This document shows positions 1-7,037 of a stretch of DNA of 64,000 nucleotides, one piece after another; position 1 is the stretch's first letter, and each line of letters starts with the position of its first letter. The translations under genes and the position numbers were made by a program. Source of the stretch: Kaistella carnis (lineage in GTDB: Bacteria > Bacteroidota > Bacteroidia > Flavobacteriales > Weeksellaceae); the NCBI RefSeq assembly GCF_003860585.1, contig NZ_CP034159.1:1612001-1676000 (forward strand), read 5' to 3'. Below the pieces are notes generated by a model that saw nothing but the letters and a program-made list of their open reading frames with translations, searched no databases and was not told the origin of the DNA.

Positions 1-355
1 CGATTTTTTCTGAACCTAATAAATAAACTGCTTGTTTTGGATGTTTAAATTCAGAGACCGGAACGCTTTTTTCGTCTAATTCAATACCGATTAATTTACC
101 TTCAAACGGTAAAGATTTATAGAAATCCTGAAAATTCTCAAAATAAAACAACGGAATATGTCGATGTGCCGCAATAGTATCAGTTTTCATTCTTTTATAA
201 TTTCCGCCGATAATGAAAATAAAATCTGCGCCCATAATTTGAGCAGAACGCCATATTGTTCCAATATTTTGAGTTTGCAAAGCGTTTTCGATGCCGATCC
301 CGAAATAAACTTTTGTCTTCGGAAAATCAGTTGCGTTAGGATAATCTTTTGTCAT
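1..355 (-). CDS. SpoU/TrmH-family RNA 2'-O-methyltransferase, 5' part only (runs off the window)
   Basis: Translating the minus strand from the ATG at 355 gives 118 codons with no stop before base 1, so this is the N-terminal part of a larger protein. The start of the SPOUT fold is visible: an N-x-G-x(3)-R motif (QNIGTIWRSAQIMGADF, about residues 33-49), followed by an IGIELDEKSVP strand and a YLLGSEK segment like SpoU motif 2. These families methylate the 2'-OH of tRNA or rRNA nucleotides using S-adenosylmethionine through a trefoil knot. Which RNA is modified cannot be told. A TATCTTTG box lies 20 bases upstream of the start. The plus-strand reading frame over the same bases is a shadow. 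Confidence 0.8.
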   Translation of the reverse strand, partial: MTKDYPNATDFPKTKVYFGIGIENALQTQNIGTIWRSAQIMGADFIFIIGGNYKRMKTDTIAAHRHIPLFYFENFQDFYKSLPFEGKLIGIELDEKSVPVSEFKHPKQAVYLLGSEKI

Positions 356-374
356 TTTAAGAAGTTTTATTCTT

Positions 375-382
375 CAAAGATA
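375..382 (-). promoter_or_regulatory. -7 promoter box of the SpoU methyltransferase gene
   Basis: TATCTTTG on the minus strand matches the Bacteroidetes TAnnTTTG box and sits 20 bases upstream of the ATG at 355. Confidence 0.55.
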
Positions 383-448
383 AAATTCTTGACAGCCAGA
401 ATAAGTCCATTTAATATCACACTCAATGAATAGTAATTGATGCTCAAA

Positions 449-476
449 TTCCCGATTCATTTATTTGAATCGGGAG
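449..476. terminator. hairpin, possible weak terminator
   Basis: CCCGATTCA (451-459) pairs with TGAATCGGG (466-474) over a 6-base loop. There is no good T tract on either strand, so a terminator role is uncertain. It stands in the 392-base gap (356-747) between the methyltransferase gene and the mobile element; I see no gene in that gap. Confidence 0.3.
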
Positions 477-709
477 TCCTTCTCTTCCTAAATTAAAATC
501 CTTTTCAGAGTTTTATGATAACCCGTCAAAATACTGAAATTATCTGCTATGCTCATCATCTGCAAGTTGTACTATAAAAAAAACGAGTTCCGAAGTTTTT
601 TCACCCTTTTCGAAGAAAAGGCAAGAGAGTCTTTGGTAGTATAAAATGTAAATTTTGTATGCACAAAGACACATCTTGCTAGTACTTTTTTCAGAAGTAA
701 GAAATTTTA

Positions 710-756
710 TTTAGTCTACCTTATTTTAGTCTGGTTACAAGTATATTTTAGTCTAC
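710..756. repeat. three short direct repeats TTTAGTCT
   Basis: TTTAGTCT occurs at 710, 725 and 747, twice followed by AC, just beyond and overlapping the stop codon of the winged-helix gene at the left side of the integrated element. Possible protein-binding or end repeats of the element; function not shown. Confidence 0.35.
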
Positions 757-1386
757 TTTCGGTCTTTTGATATTTGGAATTTTCAGTTCAGATTTGTTTT
801 GCAAAGAACTATGGGATTCAAACATTATCATATTTTTTTCAACAACAGATCTCCAATCTAAGATTGGTTTTCCGATGGCGTTTTTCCAATCCGATTTATC
901 CCATTGATGAAATTTGTGAATCAATACGTCATCTAATTTTTCGGAATAATTTGGTAACGTTTTGGAAAAACTCATAAACTGTTGTAATGTTGGATATCGA
1001 GAAAATGAACTATTTGCAATAATTTTTGGTTCTGGATCTCGATATAATTCTTCAATCGAAATTTCTTTTGTCTCAACTATTTTCGGAATTTCTTTGGGTA
1101 ATTCATTTTCATTCAAAACGAAACGATTCGGGAAACCAGGATTTCTGTGATAATCTAAAATCCCCAATTGTTTTAGTTTATTTTTCGCAGTAATTACCGT
1201 TTGTCTGGAAAGTCCAAGTTCTCTTGCCATCTCGTAATCCGACAGTACAATTTCCTTTTGAAGTTCTTCGCATTTGTAAAGTATAAATGTAAAAACAACA
1301 ATTGTGTTTGAGCCAATTTTGTTCTTAGAATTTAATTCAAAAATTTTTTGAAATAAAGTTGAGGGAAAGAGATTAATATTTTTCAT
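748..1386 (-). CDS. winged-helix DNA-binding protein of the integrated element
   Basis: The 212-residue protein has a likely winged-helix domain in its N-terminal half (about 40-95). The segment EMARELGLSRQTVITAKNKL reads as a helix-turn-helix, followed by a short GILDYHR-x-PGFPNRFVL wing. The C-terminal half is basic and polar with several tryptophans and no motif I know. This architecture resembles replication-initiation or copy-control proteins of plasmids and integrative elements, but no catalytic motif is visible. Its start overlaps the stop of the Toprim gene by 4 bases (ATGA), so the two are translationally coupled. It may bind the iteron array upstream of the Toprim gene; that is an inference. 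Confidence 0.65.
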   Translation of the reverse strand: MKNINLFPSTLFQKIFELNSKNKIGSNTIVVFTFILYKCEELQKEIVLSDYEMARELGLSRQTVITAKNKLKQLGILDYHRNPGFPNRFVLNENELPKEIPKIVETKEISIEELYRDPEPKIIANSSFSRYPTLQQFMSFSKTLPNYSEKLDDVLIHKFHQWDKSDWKNAIGKPILDWRSVVEKNMIMFESHSSLQNKSELKIPNIKRPKVD

Positions 1387-2267
1387 CTTTTAAATGTTGA
1401 TTGATATTGAATTTTAACTTCATTATTTGGGTTTCCATGAATCAACCAATCATTTAAATCCTTAAAATCGGAATACAAAACCCGGCAATCTTCGGCTTCA
1501 ATTTTTTCATTTTTGATGATTTCAACGGCGCGATTTCCTGCTTCGTCATTGTCAAAATAGAGGTCTATTTTTTCATAAGTTTCAAGTGAATTTTTAATCT
1601 TATTTATCATTGAAACTGAATTCAAAATCATGTAATCTGAAGGTTCATTTTCTAACGATTCTTCAATATTTTTAAAGGAGAGAAAATCAAAAAACCCTTC
1701 AAAAACCAGAAGCGATTTTGAGTTATTTTTTATGGTGGTAATGTCTTTTTTACCAAGACAAATTTTAGAATAAGCGTTCCGAATTTCATAACCATCGGAA
1801 TCATTTTTAAAACAGATTCCAAAATATTTTTTATCATTCATTTGATAATGAATTTCCTGAATTAAATGTTTTTGATTTTCCACTCTTCTGCTTTTTAAAT
1901 ATTGAATTAATGCAGGATGCTGAATTTCTTTCACCTCTACTATTTCATATGTTTTGGGAAGGTTGAAAAATTTTTGGTTTTTGGTTTGCTGGTGAAAAGA
2001 AGAAAAATTCTGGTTTTCTGCCCACTTCAAAACTTCAGATATTGAAGCGTTTAAATATTTCTTCATCAAATCAATGTTATTTCCACCAATTCCTTCGGAA
2101 AATAAATACCAATAATTGAGGGTCTTATTAATTTTAAAGGAGGCATTGTTTTCCTTGGAAAAAGGATTTATAAACCATGCTTCTTTTTCATTTTGTTTCG
2201 TGGGAAAATGTCCGAGAGATTGCAGGACTTCTTCCACCAATATTTTATTAAATTGTGTGCAGTTCAT
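1383..2267 (-). CDS. Toprim-domain primase-like protein of the integrated element
   Basis: The 294-residue protein resembles the CHC2/Toprim primase-like proteins of Bacteroidetes mobile elements. Residues 1-90 resemble a primase N-terminal region, but the zinc-binding CHC2 cysteines are missing. Residues about 183-275 form a Toprim domain: the acidic E190-G191 of LLVFEGFFD, and D239-N-D241 of LYFDNDEAG, are the metal-binding residues. Toprim domains of this kind make RNA primers or remodel DNA ends. The gene lies directly downstream of the iteron array and is coupled to the winged-helix gene. A role in priming replication of the excised element is likely but inferred. Confidence 0.75.
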   Translation of the reverse strand: MNCTQFNKILVEEVLQSLGHFPTKQNEKEAWFINPFSKENNASFKINKTLNYWYLFSEGIGGNNIDLMKKYLNASISEVLKWAENQNFSSFHQQTKNQKFFNLPKTYEIVEVKEIQHPALIQYLKSRRVENQKHLIQEIHYQMNDKKYFGICFKNDSDGYEIRNAYSKICLGKKDITTIKNNSKSLLVFEGFFDFLSFKNIEESLENEPSDYMILNSVSMINKIKNSLETYEKIDLYFDNDEAGNRAVEIIKNEKIEAEDCRVLYSDFKDLNDWLIHGNPNNEVKIQYQSTFKR

Positions 2268-2302
2268 TGCAGTAAAGTTTTGGGGTTGAGTTTTGGGGAA
2301 AG

Positions 2303-2457
2303 TTTGATGAATTGATGAGGAAACGCTGTATTTAATTGTATATAACCTAGTTACACACTCATCAAACGCTCATCGTCTCATCAAACTTCAATTTATTTAC
2401 TCATCAAACACTCATCAAAAAACAGTGTTTTCAAATTTGATGAGTACTTTGATGAGT
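2303..2457. repeat. iteron-like array, consensus ACTCATCAAAC
   Basis: Near-identical 9-11 base words crowd this gap between the primase-helicase and Toprim genes. In the ACTCATCAAAC direction: 2357-2367, 2376-2386, 2399-2409 and 2410-2420, plus a degenerate copy at 2368-2375. In the opposite direction (TTTGATGAGT): 2436-2445 and 2448-2457, with weaker copies at 2303-2311 and 2312-2319. Several neighbours start 11-12 bases apart, about one helical turn. The array is typical of a replication origin (iterons) or a multi-site operator. Its place beside replication genes favours an origin; this is an inference. Confidence 0.65.
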
Positions 2458-2488
2458 AGTAATTCATTGATTTTCTTTTCATTATCAA

Positions 2489-3727
2489 TTATCTCATCAT
2501 TTCATCAAATTTTTCAGAAATAAAATTCCTTTTTATGGAAAAATAGCGACCTAATTTATTTTGCTGAAAAAAACTTCCACCATAATCCATGTCATATTTG
2601 ATGTAAGCCAAAGAATTTTGTTGCGGTTCGAGTTTCCAGATTTCTTTTAATAATTTTCGCACATCATTGATGGTCCAGTAACTGCTTTTGAACATTTTGT
2701 TAAGCATATTCAGAATATCTTGTGGAACTGCATTTATTTCTTGATCTTCTACACTTTCAAAAAATTCAAACAGTAATTCAATGATCCGGGATTCAAGTTT
2801 GTTATTATTTTTCCAGACTAATTTTTGCAAGGCAGTCGTTCTAAGTTCCGTGTGAGTAAACCACATTCTTGTTTTCTTCTGGCTGTAAAATGGTCTTTGT
2901 ATCAAGTAGTTTAAGAAGTATGGAATTTCAGCGTTAAGGTCACGCAGAAATTCTGTTCTTTCAGATTTGATTGGCTTGATTTTGATAATCCAGAAGCGTA
3001 CTTCGTTTTCATCGATCTGAATAAAATTATCTTCGTTATTGGAACAAAGAATAAACTTCGCAAAAAAATCAACTTCTTCCCGGTCTTTACCTTTCGCTTC
3101 TTTTTTATCTTTATCTGTGGTGGAAAGATATTTTAAACGTTCAGTAATCTCTTTTTTATCAAAGAAAACTTCATCAATTGCCACAATTAGCATAGAGGTC
3201 CAATCTGCGTTAAACTGACTTCCAAATGAGTCTCCTTTGATGTAGGTCATATTCAATCCAAAAATACATTTGAGCCATTTTATAAATGTTGTTTTTCCAG
3301 TAACTCTTTCTTTGCTGACCAAACAAAGTATAGGAAGAATTTGTGTTGGATATAGCAGCAGAATTTTTAAATAGTCTAATCCCAGTTCTATCTGTTCTCC
3401 GAAAATATGCTCCATGAAATTCAATGAAAACGGAATTTTTTCTCTTAATGATTGAGGGTCTTCTTTTTCACCATTTGGTTGAAAAGGCATTTCATTGTAT
3501 ACGTTGTAGAATCCTTCAATGACTTGTTGATAATCTAAATGGCTTGGAATACAGCAAAAGCCATCAAATTTCGGAACGCTTGAAACGTATGTTTTTCCGT
3601 GGTCGCTTATGATCGTTTCTCGATTCCAGCGAACGAGAATTGAGATTTTATCACCAGAAATCAGTGGCTTTTCAATGGTTTTGTAGTAGGAAGTTCCTAC
3701 TCTTAAATAAGGGATTTCTGTGCTCAT
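2489..3727 (-). CDS. primase-helicase (SF3/D5-like ATPase) of the integrated element
   Basis: The 412-residue protein has a P-loop ATPase core: Walker A with G144-K145-T146 in SKERVTGKTTF, Walker B with D185-E186 in LIVAIDEVFF, and a sensor-like ILCSNNEDNF strand, followed by an R-F-W motif (VRFWIIKI) that may hold the arginine finger. This pattern is that of D5/SF3-type primase-helicases (DUF5906-like) carried by phages, plasmids and integrative elements. Residues 320-412 look like a C-terminal DNA-binding winged helix. It should unwind DNA at the element's own origin. Its start overlaps the stop of the upstream HTH gene by 4 bases, and the iteron-like array begins just after its stop codon. 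Confidence 0.75.
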   Translation of the reverse strand: MSTEIPYLRVGTSYYKTIEKPLISGDKISILVRWNRETIISDHGKTYVSSVPKFDGFCCIPSHLDYQQVIEGFYNVYNEMPFQPNGEKEDPQSLREKIPFSLNFMEHIFGEQIELGLDYLKILLLYPTQILPILCLVSKERVTGKTTFIKWLKCIFGLNMTYIKGDSFGSQFNADWTSMLIVAIDEVFFDKKEITERLKYLSTTDKDKKEAKGKDREEVDFFAKFILCSNNEDNFIQIDENEVRFWIIKIKPIKSERTEFLRDLNAEIPYFLNYLIQRPFYSQKKTRMWFTHTELRTTALQKLVWKNNNKLESRIIELLFEFFESVEDQEINAVPQDILNMLNKMFKSSYWTINDVRKLLKEIWKLEPQQNSLAYIKYDMDYGGSFFQQNKLGRYFSIKRNFISEKFDEMMR

Positions 3728-4101
3728 AATTTAGATTTTAGATTAAATTCTGCTGAAGTTTTTCTAAAATTCTTTTTAAAATCTGCAGTTGCTTCAGATT
3801 CGATTTCCTGCAAAGTTTTCTTTCTTCCTTTGGAAATCCACTCCAATAGTTCCTCCTCGAAAAAATAAAGTTTCTTCCCATTTTTATAGCAGGGGATTAA
3901 TCTTTTGCGCACAAGAGTGTAAACGGTAGGTTTGGCTTTTCCAATAATTTGGCAGGCTTCCGTTATATCTATTGGAATTCTTTTTTGCGGAACTTGCTGT
4001 GGTTGCTTTACTTCTACCAAAAGTTTTATTATCGCAATTTCGCTGACCAGATGCGCCACTGCTTTTGGTAGATTTTCAAATGAGATCTCATTACTCTCCA
4101 T
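3724..4101 (-). CDS. MerR/excisionase-type HTH protein
   Basis: The 125-residue protein carries a single HTH_17-type domain at about residues 45-95 (ITEACQIIGKAKPTVYTLVR, then a basic wing and FFEEELLEWI). It is preceded by a helical segment and followed by a lysine-rich tail. Proteins of this build act as excisionases (directionality factors for the tyrosine recombinase) or as local repressors. It is first in the segment downstream of a strong terminator hairpin (4139-4187) and is coupled to the primase-helicase gene by a 4-base overlap. Confidence 0.7.
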   Translation of the reverse strand: MESNEISFENLPKAVAHLVSEIAIIKLLVEVKQPQQVPQKRIPIDITEACQIIGKAKPTVYTLVRKRLIPCYKNGKKLYFFEEELLEWISKGRKKTLQEIESEATADFKKNFRKTSAEFNLKSKL

Positions 4102-4132
4102 AACTGTTGTTTTTGATTGTTATGGTGCAAAG

Positions 4133-4187
4133 AAAAAAAGTGATTCATCTGTGATGGGCGCAAACACGCAATCACAGAGGAATCACT
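4133..4187 (-). terminator. strong inverted repeat with T tract, terminator inside the element
   Basis: AGTGATTCATCTGTGAT (4139-4155) and ATCACAGAGGAATCACT (4171-4187) pair at 16 of 17 positions over a 15-base loop that itself has GCG/CGC. On the minus strand the stem is followed by a run of seven T. It separates the integration half of the element from the replication half. Confidence 0.65.
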
Positions 4188-4213
4188 TTATAAACACTTC
4201 GTTTTGTGATTTT

Positions 4214-4996
4214 TTATGTCTTTTGGTAGTCTGCCAAATTTTCTAGAATTTTGATAATCCCTTTTTTAGGTTCATCTTTCAGGTGTGATTTGATACTTTC
4301 TAGATCAATATCATCAAGCGAAACGAAAACATTTTTTAGTAGTTTTGAAACTTCCTCCTGTTTTATTGGTCTAAAATGATTCCAGATATTCCAGCCGAAG
4401 TGATAAAGGTCTAGATTTGTTAAGCCATTTGTGTAAATAGAAATATTATTAAGAATATCTTCTTTTATTGAATATAAATTTACCGCGTCGCAAAGTGCAT
4501 CAAGATCTTCATCCTTTAAGTATAAAATAAATTGATTTCGAGTATAATCTAAAGCGAGTTGTAATTTTTCACTTTCAATCTGTTGCTTTTGCTGAAGTTG
4601 GTTTTTTCTTATAGAATCAAGATTTACCTTTTCCGAAGTTTGAACCTTAATATCTTCCTTTGAATCTTGAATTAACTGATTTGTTGTATTGTCATCAATT
4701 TGCCCAATTGTAATATTCTCATGATTTTTAGTTTGAATAAAATCTACAGTAGAATTTGTGGAATTATTCTTTTTGCGAAATATTTTTCTAAATCCAACAA
4801 TTATGACATCAAGAAACAAAATGATGATCGCATAAAATAAAATACTTAATGCTGTAATTGACCAAAATACAATATTTGCGGTATACTCATCACCACCTTT
4901 ACCAATAAAAGAGATTCTTGCTAACGCTCCCACGACTACACATACCACCAGAACCGAAAGGTAAATAACAATATATTCAAAATATTTCAAGTTCAT
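4214..4996 (-). CDS. two-TM membrane protein of unknown function in the integrated element
   Basis: I do not recognise this 260-residue protein. Two hydrophobic segments lie near the N-terminus (about 8-30, and 44-70, FWSITALSILFYAIIILFLD and following), then a basic RKIFRKKN stretch. The remaining 190 residues are hydrophilic and probably cytoplasmic, with a Q/K-rich possible coiled coil at about 125-150. The gene begins 4 bases inside the end of the recombinase gene, so it is coupled to it and probably belongs to the element rather than to the host. Membrane proteins in this position may act in entry exclusion or defence, but nothing in the sequence decides this. Confidence 0.6.
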   Translation of the reverse strand: MNLKYFEYIVIYLSVLVVCVVVGALARISFIGKGGDEYTANIVFWSITALSILFYAIIILFLDVIIVGFRKIFRKKNNSTNSTVDFIQTKNHENITIGQIDDNTTNQLIQDSKEDIKVQTSEKVNLDSIRKNQLQQKQQIESEKLQLALDYTRNQFILYLKDEDLDALCDAVNLYSIKEDILNNISIYTNGLTNLDLYHFGWNIWNHFRPIKQEEVSKLLKNVFVSLDDIDLESIKSHLKDEPKKGIIKILENLADYQKT

Positions 4997-6240
4997 TTTT
5001 GTAAGTTTTTCAATTGAATTGCTTTTGATGCTTCATTTTTCTTTTCATCAACAACTTTTGCATAAACCTGCGTAGTTTTTACGTTCGTATGACCAAGCAT
5101 TTTACTGACTGTATAAATATCTGTTCCGCTAGAAAGTTGCAAAGTAGCGAAAGTGTGTCTGAAATTGTGAAAGGTTATTTTTTTGGTAATTCCTGCACTT
5201 TCAATCCATTTTTTAAGTGGTCGAGAAATCCAAGCTGGGTTCGTTAAATCTTTAAAAACCAAATCAGTTGGACCGCCAGATTCACCGCAAAGTTGTAAAG
5301 CTTGTTTAGACATCGGCATATATTCTACACCTTTGGTCTTTTTTTGAGTGAAATTTATTCTGGCTTGATTGTTTTCAATACTTATTTCATTCCACGTCAA
5401 TTTTTGAATATCGGAATGTCGCAAACCTGTCAATGCAGAAAATAGCGCTGCACGTTTTAGAACATCAAGTTCGCATGGTGTTTCAACTAAAGTATTCAGT
5501 TCTTCCAGTGTTAAATATTCCCTTCTCGATTCTTCATGTGGAATTGATTTTACTTTAGCCGCAATATCAATTGTAAAATAGCCATCGATAAACGCTTCTT
5601 TCAGTGCAGCTTTGAAAACAGAAAAATAGGTTGAAGCTGTATTTTGAGAAATTATCGCATCTTTATTGCTACCACTTTTTGCAGTCAACAAATACGATTT
5701 GAAATTTTCACAGAATTTTGTATTAATCTGTGAAAACATAATTTTTTCACCTCCGAAATCTTTTAGAAATTCTATCGAGCGATACCAATTTACCTGAATA
5801 GATTCGGAATTATTTTTATGCCTTTTATTGACAAGCAAATCAAAATATCTTATAAAATTCTCCTGAGATCTTTCTTTTTCCTCCTGCTGAATTATATCAA
5901 GCTCGTTATAAAGTTCAATGTTATCGTATTCTCTCTGTCTCAATTTTCGCAATGAATCTGCGTAAAACATGGTCTCGCGGTCATTTTCACTTTTGCAAAC
6001 GATAATTCCATTATCATCTCGTTTGGGTTTAAAAGAAACTGAATTTTGTGTTGTCCGTGCCGGTCTTTTCTTATCGAAATCTACAGTTGTTACACTCCGG
6101 TTCAAGTATTCCCGAATTCTTTGAGGATCATTTTTACCTTGAACCATTACTGGATAACTTTCCAAATAAATGAACCATTCTCTTCTGAATTCGGCTTTTC
6201 GCAATCGTACGGTAACTTTGGTTTTTAATAACTCTTTCAT
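4993..6240 (-). CDS. tyrosine recombinase (integrase) of the element
   Basis: The 415-residue protein is a phage-integrase family recombinase of the Bacteroidetes type, with an arm-binding N-terminal region, a SAM-like core-binding domain (about 130-240) and a C-terminal catalytic domain. Catalytic residues are visible: R274 in TGLRHSDIQKL, H358-x-x-R361 in HNFRHTFATL, H384 in LGHTNVKTTQ, and the nucleophile Y393 in QVYAK. All key residues are present, so the enzyme looks active. It cuts and rejoins DNA at att sites for integration and excision. It is coupled by 4-base overlaps to the HTH gene before it and the membrane-protein gene after it. Confidence 0.92.
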   Translation of the reverse strand: MKELLKTKVTVRLRKAEFRREWFIYLESYPVMVQGKNDPQRIREYLNRSVTTVDFDKKRPARTTQNSVSFKPKRDDNGIIVCKSENDRETMFYADSLRKLRQREYDNIELYNELDIIQQEEKERSQENFIRYFDLLVNKRHKNNSESIQVNWYRSIEFLKDFGGEKIMFSQINTKFCENFKSYLLTAKSGSNKDAIISQNTASTYFSVFKAALKEAFIDGYFTIDIAAKVKSIPHEESRREYLTLEELNTLVETPCELDVLKRAALFSALTGLRHSDIQKLTWNEISIENNQARINFTQKKTKGVEYMPMSKQALQLCGESGGPTDLVFKDLTNPAWISRPLKKWIESAGITKKITFHNFRHTFATLQLSSGTDIYTVSKMLGHTNVKTTQVYAKVVDEKKNEASKAIQLKNLQK

Positions 6241-6806
6241 TTTCCGTCAAAAATTTTGTCAATTAAATTTTTAGGTGCGTACACAAAACTTCCCACCTTT
6301 TTAGTTGGGATTTTGTTTCTTTTAATGACACTATTTACCGTTCCCGGATCAGCATGGTATTTTGCACTAATTTCTGAAATTGTATAGCAAGTACCTATTT
6401 CAAAAACTTGTTTTTTCTCAATCTTTTCTTTTTCCGGCGCAATTTTTACCGCAGTAAATATTGATTCCAAATCCGACTTACAAACTCGGGTTAATCTTTC
6501 ACCAAAATTATGTGCTGAAATTCTATTGCTTTTGATTAATCTATAAATTGTATCCTTCGACATTCCAAAAAATACAGCAGCTTCACCTACAGAAAGATAG
6601 GGTCGAGTTTGAATTTCCGCAATTTTATTTATTGATTTTTCCAATAAAACTTGTTTCGCTTCTACTTCCTGAACTAGTCTTTTTTGTCTTTTTACAGATT
6701 TTTCCGAACAAAGTTTGCTACAAAATCTTGTAGTAACTGTTTTTGCTTCAAATGGTTTCTCACAAAATTCACAAAGTTTTGGTATCCTAAGATTACTAAA
6801 GCCCAT
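6237..6806 (-). CDS. zinc-finger and HTH protein, probable excisionase or regulator
   Basis: The 189-residue protein begins with a four-cysteine zinc-ribbon-like knuckle (C13-x-x-C16 and C29-x3-C33). A MerR/excisionase HTH follows at about 70-115 (LSVGEAAVFFGMSKDTIYRL), and a second weaker HTH at about 138-185 (YTISEISAKYHADPGTVNSV). Two DNA-binding modules next to the recombinase suggest an excisionase or a regulator of excision that bridges sites. It is the most upstream gene of the element's operon. The 231-base gap before dnaK holds a short palindrome, AGCAGA-TTG-TCTGCT (6864-6878), and the dnaK terminator. Confidence 0.7.
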   Translation of the reverse strand: MGFSNLRIPKLCEFCEKPFEAKTVTTRFCSKLCSEKSVKRQKRLVQEVEAKQVLLEKSINKIAEIQTRPYLSVGEAAVFFGMSKDTIYRLIKSNRISAHNFGERLTRVCKSDLESIFTAVKIAPEKEKIEKKQVFEIGTCYTISEISAKYHADPGTVNSVIKRNKIPTKKVGSFVYAPKNLIDKIFDGK

Positions 6807-6954
6807 AATTCCACTATTTTAAATAAATAAAAATCAAATTAGCCTAAATAAGACATAATAAGAAGCAGATTGTCTGCTATTAAGACGCGGTACAATTAAG
6901 ATACAATAATACGATAAAAATTGATTAAAATCGACTATTATTGAAAAAAGTTAA

Positions 6955-6995
6955 AAACAAAAAAATCGCTGTAAACATTACGTTTACAGCGATTT
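6955..6995 (-). terminator. dnaK terminator
   Basis: AAATCGCTGTAAAC (6963-6976) pairs perfectly with GTTTACAGCGATTT (6982-6995) over a 5-base loop. On the minus strand a T-rich stretch follows. Confidence 0.8.
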
Positions 6996-7037
6996 ACTAC
7001 TTTATTTCAATCGATGTTAATCGATGATAATTACTAA

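Larger units (their letters stand above)
748..6806. mobile_element. small integrated element with recombinase and replication module
   Basis: All seven genes lie on the minus strand and form a module typical of integrative mobilizable elements or satellites of Bacteroidetes: tyrosine recombinase, two MerR/excisionase-type HTH proteins, primase-helicase, Toprim protein and a winged-helix protein, with an iteron-like array between two of them. No relaxase, coupling protein, capsid or cargo gene is seen. The limits given are those of the outermost genes. The true ends should lie in 356-747 and 6807-6962, but I found no convincing direct repeat for attL and attR; TCTGCTAT at 543-550 and 6873-6880 is the best and is only 8 bases. 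Confidence 0.7.

Noticed and set aside
158..433. Plus-strand frame of 91 codons at the left end
   Set aside because: Antisense to the SpoU methyltransferase, whose motifs are clear.
2303..2457. CRISPR array
   Set aside because: Repeats are only 9-11 bases, lie in both directions, and have no regular spacers; iterons or operators fit better. No CRISPR array was seen elsewhere in the window.
4214..4996. Abortive-infection or toxin role for the element's two-TM protein
   Set aside because: No recognisable toxin or nuclease motif, and no antitoxin-like partner gene.
539..6880. TCTGCTAT at 543-550 and 6873-6880 as attL/attR of the element
   Set aside because: Only 8 bases are shared and the flanks do not align; such a match is expected by chance in AT-rich DNA.
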